DNA of 64,000 nt from Parus major (lineage: Eukaryota > Chordata > Aves > Passeriformes > Paridae), in the NCBI RefSeq assembly GCF_001522545.3, contig NC_031779.1, positions 5,469,890-5,533,889 of the forward strand. Reading direction: 5' to 3'. This document shows, one piece after another, positions 46,190 through 58,115 of the stretch. Positions within the stretch are counted from its first letter, which is position 1; each line of letters opens with the position of its first letter. Below the pieces are notes generated by a model. That model was not told where the DNA came from, searched no databases, and saw only the letters and a list, made by a program, of their open reading frames with translations. A program made the translations under genes and the position numbers.

Positions 46190-47230
46190 CAATACATCTG
46201 ATATTGGCAAGCCTATGAATATATTGCAGAACAATGTTTGCTTTTTTTAAACAGCATCACAGTGTTGACATACTCAGCTTGCAGCCCTTCACAATTCCCC
46301 ATTCATCCTTTGCATTATTGCTGCCAAGCAGTTATTCTTCATTTAATGTCTTGCATCTGATTTATTCTTTGTCTGCTTTTGCGTTTACTAAACTATATGT
46401 TATTGATCTCAGGTTATTTCTTCAATTAATTCTAAATTCCAATCTGTCTCTCAAATAAAGGATTTAGAAGCAGTTTCAGGTTGTTATCATCCAGATGTTT
46501 TATAAGCATCCTCACTGCTCCCTTAAACTGTGCATGAAAACTGTCCTCACAGGGATGGAAGGACTTGCTGAACCCCATCTGAACCAGCTCCCCTTTCTGG
46601 CAGCAAACCACTGGTAGCTGAATGCAGAGCATGTTGTTTTAAACAGTTTTACAGTGCACTTCTATTTTTATCTCATTAGATTGCTAATCAGAATGTTACA
46701 CAGAGTTTGGTTCAAAACCTCACTGAAGTCAGGTATTTGACAGCACTTGGATTTTCTCTTCTCAACTACTGAAAAAAGCAAGGAACTTGCCCTCATATTT
46801 GTACATCACAAATGAACACTGAATGGTTTTACCTCCTTACTATTCTCAAGATGGTTGTTCAACAGTCTGGTCTCGTGTCCTGCTGATGCTAGTGAAACTC
46901 TTTTGCCTAGGATTCCTCAGCTCTTTTTTTCTCCTGTGTAAAAAGAGATGCAGTAGCATCATGTGCATCTCCAGACCACCAGGAACTCTCCCCACCATCC
47001 TCTCTGGGTTTTCAGAGATAATTGCTAATGCTTCAGAAATAGCTTCAGCTACTTCTGTAAGTAGTCTAGGATGAGTTCCATCAGAAACTGCCAACTTCAA
47101 TACATCAAACTTATCTAAACACAGTTTAACTCATTCTCCTCTTGTTCTAAACTGCCTTTTATTCTCTGCTAAAATCCTGCAGACCTCTCTGAGTCTGTCA
47201 TCTGTGCTGATGGCTAAAGCTAAGTTAAAA
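46190..47230 (-). mobile_element. Old CR1 LINE reverse-transcriptase relic
   Basis: Nucleotide similarity is weak, but minus-strand translation follows the CR1 reverse transcriptase in order. SDGTHPRLLTEVAEAISEAL lies at about 47030-47092, matching the family's DGIHPRVLRELADVIA. A degraded KKELRNPRQKSFTSI then matches KKEDPGNYRPVSLTSI near 46890-46930. Further on, LGSNNAKDEWGIVKGCKLSM and KKANIVLQYIHR near 46200-46340 match the LGxNN...KDLGV...KLNMSQQCALAAKKANGILGCI stretch. Several frameshifts and stops separate these. The element is older than the copies at 28 and 40 kb, and its ends are approximate. Confidence 0.75.
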
Positions 47231-48195
47231 TCCATGTAATAATAACTGAAATGTCTGCCTGTTACATTTTAAATTTGTCTTAAAATAAATATTGAATAAT
47301 TTCAAGCAGAACAATTAACTCTGAATCCACACGTACAGCAATATTTTCTAAGCAAATAAATTTCTAAAAAATTTTACAAGTTTTTCCTGCTTTCTTTCAA
47401 TGTATCTATTTAAAACTTCCAACTATTGAGAGATATGGAGGTTAAACCATGGTTAAATCATCTCATTTACAGAGTGTTATATACTTACTATTAATACAGC
47501 ATTTTCACCATTCAATGTCATTTCTACCAACAAGTCACAAGTGGGACAGCACACTGTCATCAGTTTTTAATTTCTTTGGCTATGTACTATTAAGTTGTAG
47601 TTGTAATTTTAATTTTGAGATATTATATACTGTAGATTTGTCTAGCTAAAGCCTTTTAAATGTATTGCCAAATTGGTGGATATAGCGATTTCTCCCCTGT
47701 CCCCATCATTGTGGCACCTCTCTGCAGCCTGCTGCACACATTAACAGTCTTCCTTTGGCAAACTCTATTTTTTTTCTGAAGAGAACCACACTTCACAGCT
47801 TTTCATTTTGAATTGTTGAAGCAGTCCTTCGCCAGATAAGGTATGTATGTTACACATAAAAAATGCTAAAGGCAAACTTCAATCTGTACCTTTGTTTGTT
47901 TTAGCCCAGATCCATATCAGCAAAGAGTTTGTATCAAATGTGATTTCTCATTTTAACAATATTTCTGTTGATATTTTGAAAAACTATTCATACCCTTTTG
48001 AAATTAATGCAGGAATTAATGCCTTTCAACCAGATTTATTTTTGGTTTGCAAAATATTTGTGAGGTCCCAGGACCAAATTCCATAGTTAGAATTCTGGAA
48101 TTGCTTTAATGCTCCAATTAAATGTAATATGCCATTAACCTAAAAAATATTTATTTCAACTTTTACTTGCCAAACCATGAAATCCATGGTGAAGA

Positions 48196-48213
48196 AAATA
48201 AATAAATAAATAG
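48196..48213 (+). repeat. (AAAT)n tetranucleotide microsatellite
   Basis: About four AAAT units lie between GAAG and AGAG. It is short and of no visible function. Confidence 0.85.
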
Positions 48214-50880
48214 AGTTGCTCAGGTGTTCCAAATTTTTCTTTTTACCAATGAAAAATACCCACTGAAGGTGTTTGTATACTGAGATGATAACAATGGTTA
48301 AAAATCACATGGAAGTTCATGTGTTCCTTTCTCTCCTTTTGTTGATCTCTCTGGAATCAGAACAAAAATATAAAAATGGATAGAGAAAATAAGAGCTAAT
48401 ATGAAAAAACCCAAAGGATTTCCAAAATCTATCTGAATTCAGATACTATTGCACATATTTTCAGTTTTGTTGACACCTGGGCATAGCAACTGACAGAGAG
48501 TATAAACCTGAACCCGAATTCCTCTTACTTCATATGAGGAATGGAACCAACTGGCCCAAACTTCTTTTAATGGAGCAGCTTTACCAATGAGCCTCTTCTC
48601 CAGAGGCAGTTGCAGTTTCTCTTTTGCTTTCTCATCCCCTGAGTTTGCATGAATGACTTCTCAGGCAACTTTGTGCTGATTTCTAATGTCACAGGCAGTG
48701 GAGTGATCACCTGGGAGCCGCGGTCACGGCGCAGTGTCAGCATCTTGGTGGCAGCCCCCGGTGTGCTGAGCCAGCAGGCCCCAGCTGTCCCTCATCACTG
48801 CAGGCTCTGTTTGCCTTCAGCAAACATGCTGTGCATCCAGATGTGTCAAAACGTCTCTCAGAGCACAGCCTGGCCTTAAACAAGGGAGAGCTCTGGACAA
48901 GCATCTTTCAGGAGTATTTCATGTTTTATTTATCAATATGCAGCTTTAGAAATCATTTCCCACCATGCTGGGCTTAGAAGCAGAAGTGAAGGGATGCATC
49001 CACGTATCTTACCTGCTGCCTCTCCACAAAGGAAGGAGCCAAAGTAAAGATGCTAAAACGGCATGGGTACTCTCATTGTGTGGCAGATGGACTATCACTT
49101 ACCTGCAGCATAAATGCTGATGATGTGTAAGGACTTTGAGAGTTACAGAATTCTCTTCTTTCTTTCTGCTGCTCCCAGCAGCAAAATTGCATAAGGAGAA
49201 ATGTGAAATGTATTTAATAATTTCATGGTATGACCACCTCTTTAGAAATTTAAATCCATATTACTGGCTAATGAATGAGAAATCCTGAAAATATGAAGAG
49301 ATTATGCATTATCCAGAGAAGCCTTTTGAGGAAGCTGAGATGACAGACACAAGAGTCAAAGCATATGACGGCATACGTAACAAATTCCATATCAAATTTA
49401 TGTTTTCACATAGCTTCATTGAGAGACATTAAGCAAGGGAGACTTCTAAAGGGAGGGGAGATTTAATTTTCCTTTGCAATTACAGGGCACTAAGTAAAAG
49501 GTATGTGCCAAAATAGAATTTGCTTCATGTTATGTTTAATTTTGAAGAGTTCCTACCACTGCTGCTGTTCTGGGAGTAGTAAATGGAATGTGCAACATGA
49601 CCTGGAAACATCTGACATACTCCTTGTACATGCACCTTCTTTGTGCTTTAATGAAATCTTTTATGCCACTCCACACATAAATAAGTTTGATTCTGACAGC
49701 TTTCTATTTAAGACTAGAACAAGGGTACTCAGCAACTTGAACAAAACAATCAAATATTACTTAAACTATGCAATTTCCCACAGGCTCTGGTCAAAATTGC
49801 TTTCAAAAAGTCTTTTACTCAATTCAAAAACAGGAGTGTTTGTAGTGAGAGATAGAACTATCTCCCCATCCACTGTATGTACACTGAAGCAGTTATTCTG
49901 CCATCTGGAGGATTTTTCTAACATTTCAGAAAATCTCAATCCAAACATAGTCCACTTTGTACAGTGCTTTTTAAGTATATATTAATAAATATTCCATAGA
50001 ATGGATATAAATCATTAGTAATTAAATCTGGGGGGAACATTTGTAAAGCCAGAGTATTGACCCTCTCAAAATAAAAAAAAACATGTTTACTGCTCCTACT
50101 TTGTTTTTTTTTCCTTTTTTCCCTAAAGCACTCTCCTTTAGTGTACAGACACCTGGCCCAGAGGTGCAGCAGCATCCTGGACAGCTCTCTTGTTGTCCTG
50201 GGGAACAACTATTTGTATGTTTCCTTCCTTTGCTTTGTTTATCTTTTATATTTAACTTAGTAAACTCTCAAGGGCAGGCACTGCCTCTTGCTCCACAACC
50301 ACACAATTACAGCTCTGAGCACAACCAGAGGCCTCCCCATGCCAGCCCAGCAAATAACAGCACACAGCACCAAGCTGGAAGCTGCTCCATGGCACTGCAC
50401 CGTCAGATTCAGCAGTTTTGCCTTAACATGCAGCTCAGTTTCAGCCTCTGAAGGAGGACTTTCCTATGGACACAAGAAATTGGATTCATACAAAGACAGC
50501 TTGCCTTCTCGATTTCTCTAACACAGATTTTGATGTAGTTTTTCTTGGACTACTGATAGGGAGGGCTGAAGGAGAAGACAATATACTCCTCCTCTGTAGG
50601 TATCTTTTTTTTCAAAATAAAGATGACTTTATCTTTATGAAGTCACTTCTTGTGAGTTTTCTGCAATCTACATCCTAACTTTTTCTTCTAGTGGCAAAGA
50701 ACTGGCAAAAACTGCAAATGTTACCACTGAGCCACTAGAGGAACAGAGCAATCTTATTTCTTCCTCTTCCTCAATTAAAATTATAGAATAATACCACAAG
50801 AGGGTCAATTAATTGAAAGAGAAATCATAGGGACAATACTTTGAGAGAATGCTGAAGATATTAGCTGATTTTTATTTCAG

Positions 50881-50895
50881 ATAATGCAGTTCAAG
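50881..50895 (+). CDS. Speculative 15-nt microexon
   Basis: ATAATGCAGTTCAAG is preceded by GCTGATTTTTATTTCAG, a good pyrimidine tract and acceptor with a CTGAT branch-point-like word, and followed by GTAAGA, a near-consensus donor after AAG. The length is a multiple of three and two of three frames are open (IMQFK, or NAVQ in the third). It lies 1.3 kb upstream of the better exon at 52172 on the same strand. In a 64-kb window such a pair can arise by chance, so this is a lead, not a gene call. Confidence 0.12.
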
Positions 50896-52171
50896 GTAAG
50901 ACTGTTCTGACATGGTACTTGAAAATCTCCTCTGAAATAACCATATAAAAATTGGTTCCCAAAAATCAAACAAGGAGTGCAGAAGCTCTGTCTCATATAT
51001 CCTATATTTAAAAGTAAGTACACTAAAAGAAAGGCATGCAATCTTAGAAATTTTTATAGAGGTTTACTTAACATATATAAACTGCCAATTTTTATATGAC
51101 AGAAATGTATAATTTACTCACTAAATAAGATTGGAAATACTAATGTTTCATGCTAGACCATCATTGTTGCAATAGCAAATATATGCCTAAAAGCCTTTGG
51201 TTCTCTGTGTGAATATAAAACAGTGAGGAGGTGTCTGTAATCTGAATAAAGTGCTTCAACTTGAGATTAAAATAATGAGAAGAATAAAAAAAAAGAGAGA
51301 CATCAGTAAATCATTTTGCTTGACCTCCTCTAACTTAGAAACCATTATTAGCACAGCACGTTTTTTCCCACTTGCCTGTGGAATTGTGACTCTATCACCA
51401 CATCATTCTTACAGATACTGAACAAACCCTTTGTAGTACTCTAGAATTCTACCAACAGTTATGGAAATTTAATTTGTCCCTTTGCATTTTTGTATCCTGG
51501 AAATGGATTTTTATGCTGAAGTTCTGAACACCTGGATCTTCACCAGACCTGGATACCCACACAGTCTCACTGAGAGCCAGGGGGAATTGGGCAGAGGCCA
51601 TGGAAGTCCTAAACTATCAACAGATACAATGAAAACCAAAGTACAAAACTGCAGCATTAGGTAAAACTGCCAGTCCTGGAAACTAGTCTTAGTTATCAGG
51701 TGTACAAAGTAGGGGAAAGGTCCTTTATATTTCAAAGATAAGCCTCATTTATTTCTACAAAGGTGTTTAGAGATTATAACGTTTAAATAAATAAATTAAG
51801 CCAAATCATCACTTTTTATATTTGCTTTAAAACTTCAAATTACATTAAAAAACCCTCAATCAAAATCTGAATAATACAAAATAATTTTTGTATTTGAACT
51901 TCTTGCCATTTATTCTCTTACACAAAGAGATATGTCATGGCTTAAAATTCAACGAAGCGTTTCCACTTCTGAAATCACCCTGAAATACAAACTGCAAGAT
52001 ATTAACGGAACACAGGATATTTATTCTGCTTCTGGAATCAACTTGTTGCTAAATGTTAAAGGAAATGCGTACTATTATTCCCTGTGACTCCACCCTTCCC
52101 TGTGGGAATAATAAAAGGAAAGCAAAAAAATCACCTTTCTACTTTCGCTTGATTTTACTTTTCCTTAGCAG

Positions 52172-52272
52172 GATTCTTTTTGGCAGGCTGCTAACAGCGA
52201 TTTCATTGTCTCAAGTGCCACTCCTGGTGGAGAAATTTTTGGACATGCAGCTACCATTCCATGGAGAGCCTT
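52172..52272 (+). CDS. Probable internal coding exon of an unidentified large gene
   Basis: A pyrimidine-rich stretch (TTGATTTTACTTTTCCTTAG) leads into TAGCAG, and a consensus GTAAGT donor sits at 52273-52278. Between them the frame starting GAT at 52172 is open for 33 codons plus two bases. It begins DSFWQAANSDF and ends GHAATIPWRA, with SSATPGGE in the middle: a balanced composition unlike the low-complexity chance frames elsewhere. In this frame TAG occurs at 52166-52168 inside the acceptor and TAA at the donor, so the open frame fits the splice sites tightly; the next best frame contains TAA at 52191-52193. The exon would start in phase 0 and end in phase 2. I do not recognise the family. 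No neighbouring exon was found with equal support, implying long introns. Confidence 0.55.
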
Positions 52273-52278
52273 GTAAGT

Positions 52279-55200
52279 AAACCACAGATCAGAACACAGG
52301 CCTGCCCAGCTCCTCAGGTTCTTAACAAAGCTCAGTGAACAAGTGCAGTACTAACAGAATGAGAATGCCAGGAATCCGTGGTATTTCATAGTTTGCATAA
52401 TGGTCCTACTTAAAGACAGCCTTCAATGCAATTGTTTTTAAATGGGATTTCTATCATTTTTTTTATCTTTCAAATGGATAAAGACTTACTGCAAGCAAGT
52501 ACTTTCTAGCATTTTTTCAAGAGACACTTTGCATTGATCACCTAAAGTCAAATGTACAATGATTTTTGTCTTCTGTATTTTCTTTTAAGTTAGTCCTTTT
52601 CTTCTCTCTGTGCAGTTATGATCAGGGCTGATTTTTGAAAAGTGTGTCTTCCTATTCTTCAGTCTGTTTAATCACTTCTCAATATTTCAGTGTTATTGCT
52701 GTGAGCATTATTTTATTATCTTTCTAATTTTAGGGTCTGTTTCTCCGTATCATCTCATTTAAAAAAAGATTTTCTTAGCCCTTGATTATCTTCTTGCTTT
52801 TGGAAAATTTTTTTTCCTCAGTACACCACATAGACATCTCATGCCTTATACTTCCTGAGTATTTTACTCAACCTCAATGAAATTAGGGATGAAATACTTT
52901 AGTTGATAAAATAACATAGGACAAAAGATACCGGTCACATCATCAGCAAGATCTTTGCTTCATATGCTCAAATGACCTAGAAAAAAAATCATGCATTACT
53001 GAGTTATCAACTGACAGATCCAACAGAAGCTACTTTTAAGGGTGGCATCTTGCCTTTTGGCAAGAATTTTAATTTTTCACTCCATGAGCATTAGCGATAA
53101 ATAAGTGGGACGATTAAAAGTAGATCAAAAAGTAGAAACGGAAGTAGAAAAGCTCACTAAGCACTAGTCTAACTGCTCCCAGGAACCTAAAAAAGAATCT
53201 TGTCCATGGGGTATATTTCAGTGTTGAAAAGAAACAGAATGTCTTTACTTCCTTGACTAGTTTTACATACTTTATGCCTCACCCCAAATTCATCTAGAGA
53301 GGATGGATTTCACAACTATCTGCACCTTGTTACCTAATTACTTGGGAAAAAACACTGCAGTGGAAAAACATGCTTGGTCTCAGACACAGAATAAAATAGA
53401 CAAAATTCTAGAAACTTTTTCAATTTCCATTTGGTGGTTCTTTAGTTGTACTCATATGTAACACAGGCACAAACTAAATTTTAGTTTCACTGTTAAGAGC
53501 CATGTATATCTTCTGAGATCAAAATCTGGCATATCTTTTAAATGTGACTGTAGTCAGAATTATTTGTTTAAAGGGGGCAGTATATGCCCTTAAACACAGC
53601 CATCACAAAACCTCTGATTTTACATGAAGTGTAAACCATACATTACATCAGTTTGCTGCATCTACTTGCTTCCTCTTTTTTAAAACAGAAAATCTAAATG
53701 GAGTTGGCATATATCACAAAATGTTTACAGCCTTTGTGGGTCCCAATGGCATGTTTTTCTACCAGGGCTCATTCTGTCATATCTAGAAACTTTATTTTTA
53801 GCCAATGGCAAGTTATTTTGGTTTAAAAGACCAGTCTTAGTACCAGTACTTCACTTGTATGTTGCCAAGTTTAGATATTGTTACTTAACAGAAACTTCCT
53901 TGGTATCCTAAGGACACCTCCAGCTCACCAGCAGTACTGGCAGCAAGCTGATCCCTCTGTGGAGCAAGGAAATACCTCTGGACACAGTAAGGGGGCTTGT
54001 TCCTCCATTTCCCAGGAGAGAGGGACAAACCTCCTGCCTTCTCATGCTGTACTTCACTGGCTTTTATTTCTGCTCCATTTCGGAGCAGGAACTATTCACT
54101 TACTGAGGTAGTCTAGCAGAACAAAGGAACCAAGTGTTAAATTAGGAATATAAAGCCCCTAATTTCTCTCAAGATTTAAATTTCCATTCCCAAAAGAGAG
54201 ATGAAATTTCCAACTCAGCAGCTAATGCAGCAATAATTGAACAAGTGTTCCATGGGTTGATTACTTCACAGATAGCAAAAAGCCTGTGCAGGTGGCTAAA
54301 CTTCCTGGATCAATAGTGAATACAGATATTTCAAATAATTGGATTGACCCCTTAGTGAATGGTTAATTGTCAGCAGTGCAGCACTCACACCTTGGCCAGA
54401 ATTCCTACAGCAAAACACAGAAAATCAAAGTAGGAATGTCTCTGATACCATACCACTTCAAAGACAAAATACAACTGTAGCTGGTACTTCTGCGTAAATG
54501 GGAATAACTTTGCTGTAGTGTTCTAAAGTAATTAAATTACCTTCATATCCAGTTTAGTGTAGACATATCTAAACCAATTTGAATGACAGTCTGAGGAATT
54601 AGATTCATCCATTAATTCATTAAATCAAATTAAAACTATATAAGTACACGTGAAACAACTTTAATTGCATTCAGAAAAACTAAATCAATTGCATTACGTG
54701 AATATAAATTATTAATCTAATGAGTCCTTTGCTGATTGCTATTGATTTGTTTACTAGTAAAACAAATATTTTATAATTGGCATTTTGAGCCAACCTATGT
54801 GTCTTCTAGTTCCCATACATGTGCATGTGTACACACACATGAATGGATGCTTGCACCCATCCACAGTAACCTTTAGCCAAATGCCTTGAGGGTTTTTTTC
54901 ACACCTGAAGAATGAGAAGCTTCTTTTTACCAATGTTAAAACTGGAACCCAACAGTAACAGAAGCCACAGCACAGCTTTTGAGTTGCTGCACAAAGTGGA
55001 CATACTTGCTTTAAAATTCGGCATTTAAGAATTACAATTATCAATAACGGGCCATTAATTGCACTTCTGGGCCGTATTTGGCTAAATCTGTCCCTGTAGA
55101 AGAAAAATCCCCGTACAGTATGCAATGTATAGAGTGCTATCCACATATCCCATTAGCAACTGAACAGACATTGTGTCTGTTGTGACCCCTTGGGACTTTT

Positions 55201-58044
55201 CAAAAGGGTTTTTTTCTAAATTTCCAGTGCCAGGGGATGCTTCAGGCCTTTGCACACAACACATGTGGTCAGAGCCCTCAGTCTGACAACAGCCCAGTGC
55301 CAGCTCCTGCCTGAGGTTAGGTAAGGAAAATATGAATAGTACCTTTTGTTGAGTGAAAAAGGAAACTGCAAGCTCTACAACAGAATAAAATTGTTATATC
55401 AGGTAGCTGCTCCTAATCCTGATTATATTGGCACAAGTTAGAAAGGAAACCAGGATGATGTTACCAAGTGAAAGCTACAAAATACAATGAAATCATTATT
55501 AAATAAGTTGATTCTAAAGACAGAGAAAAATAGCTTATTATTTCAGAAATACGAACAGCTTCTAAATATTTTGCAGAAAATATTTGTAAAATTCAGCTCC
55601 TAAAAAAACTACTCTAATATTACATTGTATATAACATATAGCATCAGCAAAATTACCACAATAAAAAAAAACTTTGGCTTCTAACAAGTGGTTATTTAAG
55701 AATTGGATTTTAAACCTGGAGCTCCTTCTCCATCTTGTAAATTCTCAAACTTGTTTCTGGTAGAAACACTATTCCTTTATTCAGCAGAGCAAAGATGGAG
55801 ATCTGCCAAACTGTTATGCAAGATAATGAAGCAGTTTCTCAGAGGGTGAGAGATCACATGAAATCACATGCACTACAGAAGGATTAAAATTTCAGGAATG
55901 TTGGAAGTTTTACCTTCCATTAACTTCATAAATTACATGACAGCTTAAAATAACTACTTTGCTCTCAAAATTTTAAGAGTACATAATAAACTAAGGATTC
56001 ATGTTTTCAAAACCCTATTCCATTCTTACCATTTTTCACATGGGCAGTAAATTCAAATCCCAGATGGAAGAAAAAAGGTAAATTTTTTCTTACAATAGCA
56101 AGTGCTCAAACAGAAGCACTGTGTTTCATTTACTCTTTTGTTTTCTTCTGCTGATGAAAATTATATAGATAAAGATAATAATTCATGAAAATCCAGATTT
56201 CTGCATCAATACATATTTCCATACTTGCTATGTTATATTAGCTTACATTTGAAAAGGTCTTTCTTAGCCTCAATCCCCGTTTTGACTCTGCATGTCAGGA
56301 TACTTTTGCCCACACTGAATTTTGTATTTCAATTTCAAAAGACCAATTTTATAAAGGATTTTGTAAGTAGAACCTGTCATATGATATAAGCACAGAACTG
56401 ATACTTCACACAGCACAGTCACAAGAGGGCTGCATACATATTTTACCATCTATCTACAAAAAGAGATATTTTCAACAGTTGTCCCTGCTCCAGCACTTCC
56501 TCTCAAGGAGTTCAAAATTTACCTTCAGGATGAATTACTTGTATACAATCTGTTTATAAGCTGTGCTGATCAGTGTCCAGAAACTCAAGCAATTGAGTCC
56601 TGAAGGGCCTAATAAGAGGAAGTTCTCATCAGAAGATTACTGTGATGATGCCACATGAGGTAGACATGATCTTCTCAGATGATGTTAGGAGAGAAAGATG
56701 TTTTAAGGTTATTTTTTCCATTGACAGAATTAAGCTAGCTTTTAAGCTCATGAGCTTTTTATTTTCACTTTTAGAATACATAAGAAAAAATATTAAGATT
56801 TTGTGATTATTTAAACAGGAGAATGTTCACCTTGAGACTAAACAAAATAAAAGGAGGCACATTATATCTTCTATCATGAATCTTAAGCTTTTAAAGCATT
56901 AGTTTTCCTATATATTACTAAGTACTCAAATAAAATCACTAAAAGGAAATGATACTTCAGCTGTCCCTTTAGAGCTTTTTCCTACACTGGAAGAGGCAGT
57001 TCTTTTAAGGATTAATTATACACATGTAATTCAAGGCACTGACTGTCCCCAGAGTTACACAGAGTGTGTGTACAGACTGCCTGGTACACAGTTCCAGCAT
57101 CCAAGTTAGTAACAACTGCTGAACAGTTCAGAAATCTGCCAGAGGTCCCAGAGACTGCTCATCTTTGCCCCAGAGAACATTCCAAACTCCAAACCCTCTA
57201 TTGGAGTTATGGGCTATTCCTTGAGAATCACTTTTTACTTCAAGTAAGACCATTACAAATAAACACTTAAAAGCCTCCAAAATGAAAAGCTCCAAAGCTC
57301 AGCCCCAGCTCATCGTGGTTGGTGGCAGATGAGAAGCATCATGCCCCAGGGCCAGTGAACCACTATTCCTCCTGGGAATCTCTCAACTTCTAAAAGGTAT
57401 GTATTTCATTTATTTTAAATAAACATACTCTGAGATGTATATAGGGGGTTCAATTGAGACTACTGTGAGCTAAATAGATTTTCAATAATATCAGTCCATA
57501 ATTGTTTACTTAAGATCCTCCAGTATCACAAATTACTTCCAATCCTGAGATGTACAACTTTACATCCTACTCTATAGATCAGGCAACCTGAAAGAAATAT
57601 ATGACTCTGCTAATCTCAGTATTTTACCCAATATAATACTGAGAAACTTGAGAAGACAGCTGCCACAGTATTAAACTAAAACACACAGCCACCGATACTC
57701 AGCTTCTTGGCAAGTACTGCCTGACAGTGCAGAAATAGGATGCTGGTCTGCTCAGTCATGTGTCCCTTTAGACATTGGTAATATTTTGTCATTTTGCCAG
57801 TATTCATTCATGGCTTTTGGATATGATACACCACAGCCACACACACACACAGAGATGCTCTGAGTCAACAGTCAGTGATTACCTGACTGGTCTTCAGGTC
57901 AAAGTTTAAGCAAATACAGAGGAGAAATGTTGCAGTGGGATAATTATATGTACAATGGATCAGTCTCAGGGTTTCCAGCTGAAGAAGTACAGACCATTCT
58001 TGAGCAGGCAGAGCATTAGAGAGTATCCCTGTGGACAATCTTGT
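52279..58044. other. Non-coding DNA, possibly intronic
   Basis: AT-rich sequence with a few short open frames and no second exon as convincing as the one at 52172. A consensus donor AAAAG-GTATGT occurs at about 57396-57401, but the upstream sequence lacks a good acceptor. A short AC run lies near 57839-57850. No repeat family was recognised. Confidence 0.45.
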
Positions 58045-58115
58045 GCTGGCAAGAGATGGACTGGATGACCTAACAGGACTTTTCCATCACAAATATGATT
58101 CTCTGAATTTCATGC
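58045..58115 (+). mobile_element. CR1 LINE 3'-tail scrap
   Basis: GGCAAGAGATGGACTGGATG, then ACCTAACAGGACTTTTCCAT and ATGATTCTCTGA follow the sense CR1 tail (gagattggactagatgacct... ggtccttccaac... atgattctatga). Only about 70 bases are recognisable and the body of the element is absent or too diverged to see. Confidence 0.65.

Larger units (their letters stand above)
47231..52168. other. Non-coding DNA, possibly intronic
   Basis: AT-rich sequence with an AAAT microsatellite at 48196-48213. A small GC-richer patch at about 48690-48790 has a coding-like look but no clear splice pair. A 160-codon open frame at 49503-49985 resembles nothing I know. A 15-base segment at 50881-50895 has good splice signals on both sides and is listed separately. 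Confidence 0.45.

Noticed and set aside
47770..47850. Pyrimidine tract and strong donor AAG-GTATGT suggesting an exon
   Set aside because: All three frames between the signals contain stops.
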